This document shows, piece after piece, positions 59,925 through 64,000 of a DNA stretch of 64,000 nt (position 1 is its first letter; the number at the start of each line of letters is the position of its first letter). The notes beneath the pieces are model-generated. The model searched no databases. It had not been told where the DNA came from and was given only the letters and a program-made list of their open reading frames with translations. The stretch lies in assembly GCA_035650475.1 (NCBI GenBank), contig DASRHP010000012.1, positions 546,059 through 610,058 of the forward strand, given 5' to 3'. The position numbers and the translations under genes were made by a program. This DNA is from Candidatus Binataceae bacterium (lineage in GTDB: Bacteria; Desulfobacterota; Binatia; Binatales; Binataceae).

Positions 59925-60527
59925 TCAGCCTTCATAGGTGAACGGGGAGAACTGGCCGGTCCTGCCCGCGAGGTCGAGTTCGAAGCCGTGGTCGCGGAAC
60001 TTCAGCCGTTTCGAGCGGGAGACGACGCTCGGATGGCCGGGTGCGATAGCGAGCGGATGGTTGCTGATCGTCACCTCGGCGCCGCCGGCGCCTTCGAGAG
60101 CCTCGATTTCCGATTCGCCGATATCGCGGATGGTCATGCGGCGCGTCCGGCCGTTTGCGTGGTAGGCGATTTCGGCGTTTTTCACTCCGAGCACTTTGCT
60201 GATCAGCGGATGGAGCGCTGCGGGTACGCCGCCGGCCTGTCCGGTAAAAATCTTGAGCAGCGCGTCGCTCTGTTGACTTGAAGCGCGCGAATCGAGGTAC
60301 AAGCCCGCGCTCCAGTTTCCCTGATGCATCGGGCCGGGCGAATGGAACAACGCCGCCACATTCAGGCCGTCCAGCGATACCTCGCCGAATTTCCCCGCTT
60401 CGATATGCCATCCCACCAGCACGGTGCAATTTCCCTCGGTCGGCGGGCTCAGGAAAATGCACGGGCAAAGCGTCTGGCAGTTGCAGGTCTCAAAGTAATC
60501 GCCCTTCGCGCTCCATGTCGTCGCCAT
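59925..60527 (-). CDS. DUF1326 protein
   Basis: A 200-residue DUF1326 protein. The family opening is exact: WSAKGDYFETCNCQTLCPCIF, with four Cys that may bind a metal. GHIEAG-like and HQGNWSAGLYLDSRASSQQ follow. The function is not established; homologues are often near regulators and oxidoreductases. GAGGAGG precedes the start. It is divergent from a broken AraC-type regulator across 150 bp, which may once have controlled it. Confidence 0.87.
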   Translation of the reverse strand: MATTWSAKGDYFETCNCQTLCPCIFLSPPTEGNCTVLVGWHIEAGKFGEVSLDGLNVAALFHSPGPMHQGNWSAGLYLDSRASSQQSDALLKIFTGQAGGVPAALHPLISKVLGVKNAEIAYHANGRTRRMTIRDIGESEIEALEGAGGAEVTISNHPLAIAPGHPSVVSRSKRLKFRDHGFELDLAGRTGQFSPFTYEG

Positions 60528-60677
60528 CTGCGCGCCTCCTCGACGGCCGCGCCGGCAAGAGCCGGGCCGACCTTGCGCCGTGCCGCCAATTGTTTTCCTT
60601 GAGCCGTCTGACCGAATAATCTTCGGCCTGTATTCTCGATTCCTTTCGCATCTTCCTCTCACGACGCAAACGAGACA

Positions 60678-61279
60678 ATGACCGCGACGCCGAAAGCCTT
60701 GCCCGAGACGCCGGAACGCCGGCCGCAATCGCTGGGTCGCGCCGATGTGCTGTCCGATGTGTTGCGGGTGATTCATCTGTCGGGTGCGATTTTCTTTCGC
60801 GCGGATCTCGCCGCGCCATGGGCGGTCCGGACCGCGTCTGCGGCGGAACTCGCGCGCCTGATGCTGCCCGGGGCGAAACAGCTCCTTCTGTTCCATATCA
60901 TTGCGCACGGCCGCTGCTGGATCGCTCTTGACGGCGCGCCGCCGTTCGAGCTGGCCGGCGGAGACATCGTGCTGATGCCCTATGGCGGCGAGCACACGCT
61001 CGCCAGCGATCTTTCGCTTGCGGCCGTTCCGATGAGGCAGGTTCTGAAGCCGACTGCGGGCCTGAACAGCCTGGTCGTGGGCCGGGGGCCGCATCGGACG
61101 CGCGTCATCTGCGGGTTTCTGCAGTGCGAGGAGCTGCTGTGTACGGCCTCGCCGCGGTTGCCGCACATGTGGGTTACGACTCGGAAGCGGCCTTCAAGCG
61201 GGCCTTCAAACGGCAGGTCGGAGAACCGCCCGCCGCCTGGCGAGCCCGTGTGCTCTCGCCGCGGAGCTCACAGTTATGA
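60678..61279 (+). pseudogene. AraC-family regulator, internally deleted and frameshifted
   Basis: The first ~150 codons encode the cupin-6 sensor domain (LSDVLRVIHLSGAIFF, LFHIIAHGRCWIAL, LAGGDIVLMPYGGEHTL, RTRVICGFLQCEE). The frame then goes into junk (RKRPSSGPSNGRSEN) and stops at 61316. From 61141 another frame reads LAAVAAHVGYDSEAAFKRAFKR followed by QVGEPPAAWR up to TGA at 61277-61279; this is the last part of an AraC HTH. The end of the cupin and the first HTH, about 130-150 residues in relatives, are missing. So a deletion with frame loss has made a non-functional regulator. Confidence 0.75.
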
Positions 61280-61384
61280 TCGGCGGCGACCGCCGCGGAT
61301 CGCTCATGCGCCTTGATCCCAGCGGCGTGTGCCCTAGTCTATTGGGACGAATCGGCCTTGCGAGCCTTATATAGGGGGTGCGCG

Positions 61385-62236
61385 ATGAAGATAGGAATCC
61401 TGGCCTGGTGCGCGGAGCATACCGCCGACTTCGCCACCGTCGCCGCGCGCTGCGAACAACTTGGCTTCGAATCGTTCTTTGTCGCCGAGCATCCGATCTT
61501 CCCGGCCGAGGTTCACACGCGTCTGCCGCGTGGCGACGGCAAGATTCCCGAGGTTTACGCGCACATGCCCGACCCGTTCATCGGGCTTGCGCTCGCGGCT
61601 GGCGCTACGCGCCGGATCAAACTCGGCACCGGCATCTGTCTGGTGCCGGAGCGCGACCCGAAAATCCTGGCCAAGGAGGTCGCCACGCTCGACCGCTATT
61701 GCGGCGGCCGCTTCATCTTCGGCATCGGCGCCGGGTGGCTGCGCGAAGAGAGCGAGATCATGGGCGTCGATTTCCGCCGGCGATGGGCCCATACGCGCGA
61801 ATGCATCCGCGCGATGAAGGAACTGTGGACAAAGCCCGAGGCCGGCTTCGACGGCGAGTTCGTCAGCTTCAAGCCTATTCGCGTTAATCCCAAGCCGCTC
61901 CAGAAGCCGCATCCGCCGATCCACGTCGGCGCGGGCGGCGAGCGCGCGCTTAAGAACACGGTCGCGATCGGCGACGGATGGTGTCCGATCGCGGTCAGCC
62001 CGGATCAACTCGCAAGCGCGCTGGTGCGGTTGCGCAGGCTGTGCGAGGAGGCCGGGCGCGACTTCGGCTCGCTCGAAATCACGATCTACAACCCGGTCGC
62101 GGGCGGCGATCCGCGCAAGGCGCTCAAGCGCTACGAGGAAGCCGGAGCTCATCGCCTGGTCCTGATGAACGCAACGCTGCATGCGGATCGCTACCAGCAT
62201 GAACTGGAAGGCTTCGCCCGCGACTGGATCGTCTGA
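61385..62236 (+). CDS. LLM-class (F420-type) oxidoreductase
   Basis: A 283-residue LLM oxidoreductase, a paralogue of the protein at 58925. It shares FVAEHPIFPAE, LGTGICLVPERDPKILAKEVATLDRYCGGRFIFGIGAGW, VDFRRRW, and IGDGWCPI. It probably uses F420 or FMN. The start at 61385 has an AGGGGG stretch 6 bases upstream, and the frame is open 24 codons further. The Gfo/Idh/MocA gene starts 63 bp after its stop and may be cotranscribed. No substrate is readable. Confidence 0.87.
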   Translation: MKIGILAWCAEHTADFATVAARCEQLGFESFFVAEHPIFPAEVHTRLPRGDGKIPEVYAHMPDPFIGLALAAGATRRIKLGTGICLVPERDPKILAKEVATLDRYCGGRFIFGIGAGWLREESEIMGVDFRRRWAHTRECIRAMKELWTKPEAGFDGEFVSFKPIRVNPKPLQKPHPPIHVGAGGERALKNTVAIGDGWCPIAVSPDQLASALVRLRRLCEEAGRDFGSLEITIYNPVAGGDPRKALKRYEEAGAHRLVLMNATLHADRYQHELEGFARDWIV

Positions 62237-62299
62237 GATGGCGGCGGCGATGACGGACGCGTTCCGCGCGCACCTGGCGCAATGGCGCCGGACGGGGCG

Positions 62300-63319
62300 A
62301 TGAGCCTGCGCGGCGCAATCTCTGGCTTCGGCGAGGTCGCCGCCCAAGCCCATCTGGCCGGATGGCGCACGCGGCTCGACGTCAACATCGTAGCGATCCA
62401 CGATCCGATTGCCGAGCGGCGCCATCACGCGATTCGCCTCATCCCCAACGTCCGCGCGTACGATGATCTGGAGCTGATGCTCGACGGCGAACGGCTCGAC
62501 TTCATCGACGTCGCAAGCCCGCCCGCTTTCCACGCGGCCACAGCGCGGATGGCGCTGGAAGCCGGGGTGCACGTGCTGGTCGAGAAGCCGCTTTGCCTGG
62601 ACGTCGTCGAGTTCGACGCACTGCGCGCCGCCGCCGTAAACCGCGGGCGGGTACTGATGTGCGTCCACAACTGGAAGCATGCAGCGGCATATCGTCTGGC
62701 GCAGCGGATGATCAGCGACGGGCGTCTGGGCGAGATTCGCTACGTCGCGCTCGACCGCCTGCGGACCGCTCCGGCGGGTGTGAGCGCGGGCACGGGCGGG
62801 CGATGGCGGACAGGGGCGGCATCAGGCGGCGGCATCCTCATCGACCACGGATGGCACGTTTTCTACCTGATGCGCTGGCTGATGGGCGGGGTCGACCCGG
62901 TATCCGTTTCGGCCTGGCTCGACGCGGCTCCCAATAGCGGCGTTGAAGGCGTCGCCGACCTGCGCGTGTCTTTCCCTGACGGGCGCCTGGGGTCGGCGCA
63001 TCTGAGCTGGCAGTCACCGGTCCGTCGCACGCGCGCGCTTGTCTACGGGAGCGAGCGCGCGCTCGAGATCGAGGACAATCGTATCGTGCTGACCGCGCGG
63101 TCCGGTGCGTCTGAGAATCTGTCGATCGCCGACGAAATCGACGATTCCTACCATTCGGCGTGGTTTGCAGGGGTGGCGTCAGATTTTGAACGCGCTATCG
63201 TCGGGGGTGCTGGCTCGGCGCTGCTGGCAGAAAATCTTGCCGAGGCACGAGCCGCGCTCGCCATGACGTTGGCCGCGCGCGAATCCCATCGCCGAGGCGT
63301 AATTGCCAAAGTCGTGTGA
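62300..63319 (+). CDS. Gfo/Idh/MocA-family oxidoreductase
   Basis: A 339-residue NAD(P)-dependent dehydrogenase of the glucose-fructose oxidoreductase/inositol dehydrogenase group. ISGFGEVAAQAHLAGW is the nucleotide loop, VASPPAFHAATARMALEAGVHVLVEKPLCLD holds the Glu-Lys-Pro motif with the active Lys, and GGGILIDHGWHVFYLMRWL carries the Asp-His pair. Substrates in the family are sugars, inositols and biliverdin. ATG at 62300 is used; an upstream in-frame ATG is at 62282. It could supply a keto-polyol to the aminotransferase in the candidate headgroup cluster ~4 kb upstream, but this is speculative. Confidence 0.88.
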   Translation: MSLRGAISGFGEVAAQAHLAGWRTRLDVNIVAIHDPIAERRHHAIRLIPNVRAYDDLELMLDGERLDFIDVASPPAFHAATARMALEAGVHVLVEKPLCLDVVEFDALRAAAVNRGRVLMCVHNWKHAAAYRLAQRMISDGRLGEIRYVALDRLRTAPAGVSAGTGGRWRTGAASGGGILIDHGWHVFYLMRWLMGGVDPVSVSAWLDAAPNSGVEGVADLRVSFPDGRLGSAHLSWQSPVRRTRALVYGSERALEIEDNRIVLTARSGASENLSIADEIDDSYHSAWFAGVASDFERAIVGGAGSALLAENLAEARAALAMTLAARESHRRGVIAKVV

Positions 63320-63349
63320 ATTCGCGTCGATTCCGACGGCGGCGCTCCT

Positions 63350-63377
63350 ATTGACTTTGAACATTAGGGCGTTAGAG
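63350..63377 (+). promoter_or_regulatory. Sigma-70-like promoter of the TetR gene
   Basis: TTGACT (63350-63355), 16-base spacer, TAGAGT (63372-63377): five of six and four of six consensus positions. A second ATTGAC at 63382-63387 repeats the one at 63349-63354 at 33-bp spacing, about three helical turns, and could be a binding repeat for the regulator itself. Confidence 0.4.
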
Positions 63378-63493
63378 TGCTCATTGACCGGTAGGTTAGC
63401 GAGGCGTCTCGGGCGAGATCTTGAGGCTCGGACAAGGCTTTTCCTTCGGGTCATGCGCGGCGAGTCGCGCGTGCGTTTGGAGGCTTTGCCGGC

Positions 63494-64000
63494 ATGCGGC
63501 CACCGGAATGTATGGCGTCTGAGTCACGTTCGCCGGCGCAGGAAAAACCCCAGGATTCGCGGGATGAGATCCTTCAGGCGGCTATCCGCCTGTTCGCACG
63601 CCGCGGCTTCCACGAGACCTCGATGTCCGAGGTGGCGCGCGAGGCGCAAGTGAGCAAGGCGCTGATTTTCTGGCACTTCAAGACCAAGGAAGAGCTTTTT
63701 CTGGCCGTCCTCAACCGGCTGCTCGAGCCTTACTTTATTGATTTTGCCGAGGAAGTGGGTGCGCTGGATGAGCGGTCGCAGCTGCGCAGGCTGGTGCAGT
63801 CTTATCTGCTCTTCGTGCGCGATAACGCTGCCTCGGTGCGCTTTTTCCTCGGCCAGCTGTTGCACGGCGAGAAAGTGCCCGAGGAGCTGAGCATGCAGGT
63901 GATGAAGCTCTACGAGGGCTATCGCGAGTTGATGGTCGATATAATCCGCCGCGCGCAGGAAAAAGGCTTGTGCGCGCGCGACATCGCGCCCGAGGCGGCC
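63494..64000 (+). CDS. TetR-family transcriptional regulator (partial, right edge)
   Basis: The frame runs from ATG 63494 to the window end without a stop: 169 residues. The N-terminal HTH is RDEILQAAIRLFARRGFHET, then SMSEVAREAQVSKALIFWHF, then KTKEELFLAVLNRLLEP, the TetR pattern. The ligand domain follows (LVQSYLLFVRDNAASVRFFLGQLLHG) and is cut. GGAGG at 63479-63483 supports 63494; an in-frame ATG lies at 63512. TetR regulators of this type often control fatty-acid or efflux genes; the target is probably beyond the edge. Confidence 0.87.
   Translation, partial: MRPPECMASESRSPAQEKPQDSRDEILQAAIRLFARRGFHETSMSEVAREAQVSKALIFWHFKTKEELFLAVLNRLLEPYFIDFAEEVGALDERSQLRRLVQSYLLFVRDNAASVRFFLGQLLHGEKVPEELSMQVMKLYEGYRELMVDIIRRAQEKGLCARDIAPEAA

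Overview
The window is G+C-rich with strong G/C bias at third codon positions, and it is densely packed: the longest stretch without a gene is 286 bases (51445-51730). I see no rRNA, tRNA, CRISPR array or insertion sequence. LPS genes (lpxD, a waaF-like heptosyltransferase), a TolC-family protein and a DUF1329 protein indicate a didermal bacterium. Acyl-CoA metabolism, two LLM (luciferase-like, possibly F420-dependent) oxidoreductases, a B12-dependent acyl-CoA mutase and a probable selenoprotein fit an uncultured Desulfobacterota/Binatota-like lineage. That placement is inference only.

Layout. 1-2.6 kb: end of threonine synthase, a phosphoglycerate-mutase-family protein that is probably the alternative homoserine kinase, and class II fructose-1,6-bisphosphatase. 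2.7-5.6 kb: a large membrane protein and a kappa-GST/HCCA-isomerase-like protein. 5.6-11.9 kb: enoyl-CoA hydratase, two acyl-CoA dehydrogenases flanking a split B12 mutase whose active-site residues match isobutyryl-CoA mutase, a SufT/DUF59 protein and a TPR protein. 11.9-15 kb: an SDR, a tandem EthD protein and 4-alpha-glucanotransferase. 15-28.5 kb: an envelope-glycan block with a GT87 protein, two pairs of paralogous polytopic proteins, a GT9, an epimerase with an extra C-terminal domain, a GMC oxidoreductase and a GT2. 28.6-35 kb: a beta-propeller lipoprotein, SDR, DUF72, GST-like and VanZ proteins, glucose-6-phosphate dehydrogenase and a tiny Cys-rich protein.

35-38.5 kb holds a thiolase, a thioredoxin-fusion protein and, overlapping it by ATGA, a UGSC-family protein. 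Its reading frame crosses an in-frame UGA at 38225-38227 that is followed by a bSECIS-like hairpin. 38.5-47.6 kb: waaF-like, lpxD, small envelope proteins, a TolC-family protein and a large hybrid histidine kinase. 47.7-51.4 kb: a Cys/Met-metabolism PLP enzyme, an acyl-CoA dehydrogenase and DUF1329.

51.7-58.8 kb is the best candidate for an undescribed pathway. A CDP-alcohol phosphatidyltransferase with a degenerate nucleotidyltransferase domain and a B12-binding radical SAM protein lie divergent to five genes: HAD phosphatase, nucleotidyltransferase, ATP-grasp protein, class III aminotransferase and a second HAD. The two units share an AT-rich palindrome that would also sequester a ribosome binding site. 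I infer synthesis of a modified, possibly amino-containing, CDP-activated lipid headgroup. 58.9-64 kb: two LLM oxidoreductases, DUF1326, a broken AraC-family regulator, a Gfo/Idh/MocA oxidoreductase and the start of a TetR regulator cut by the window edge.
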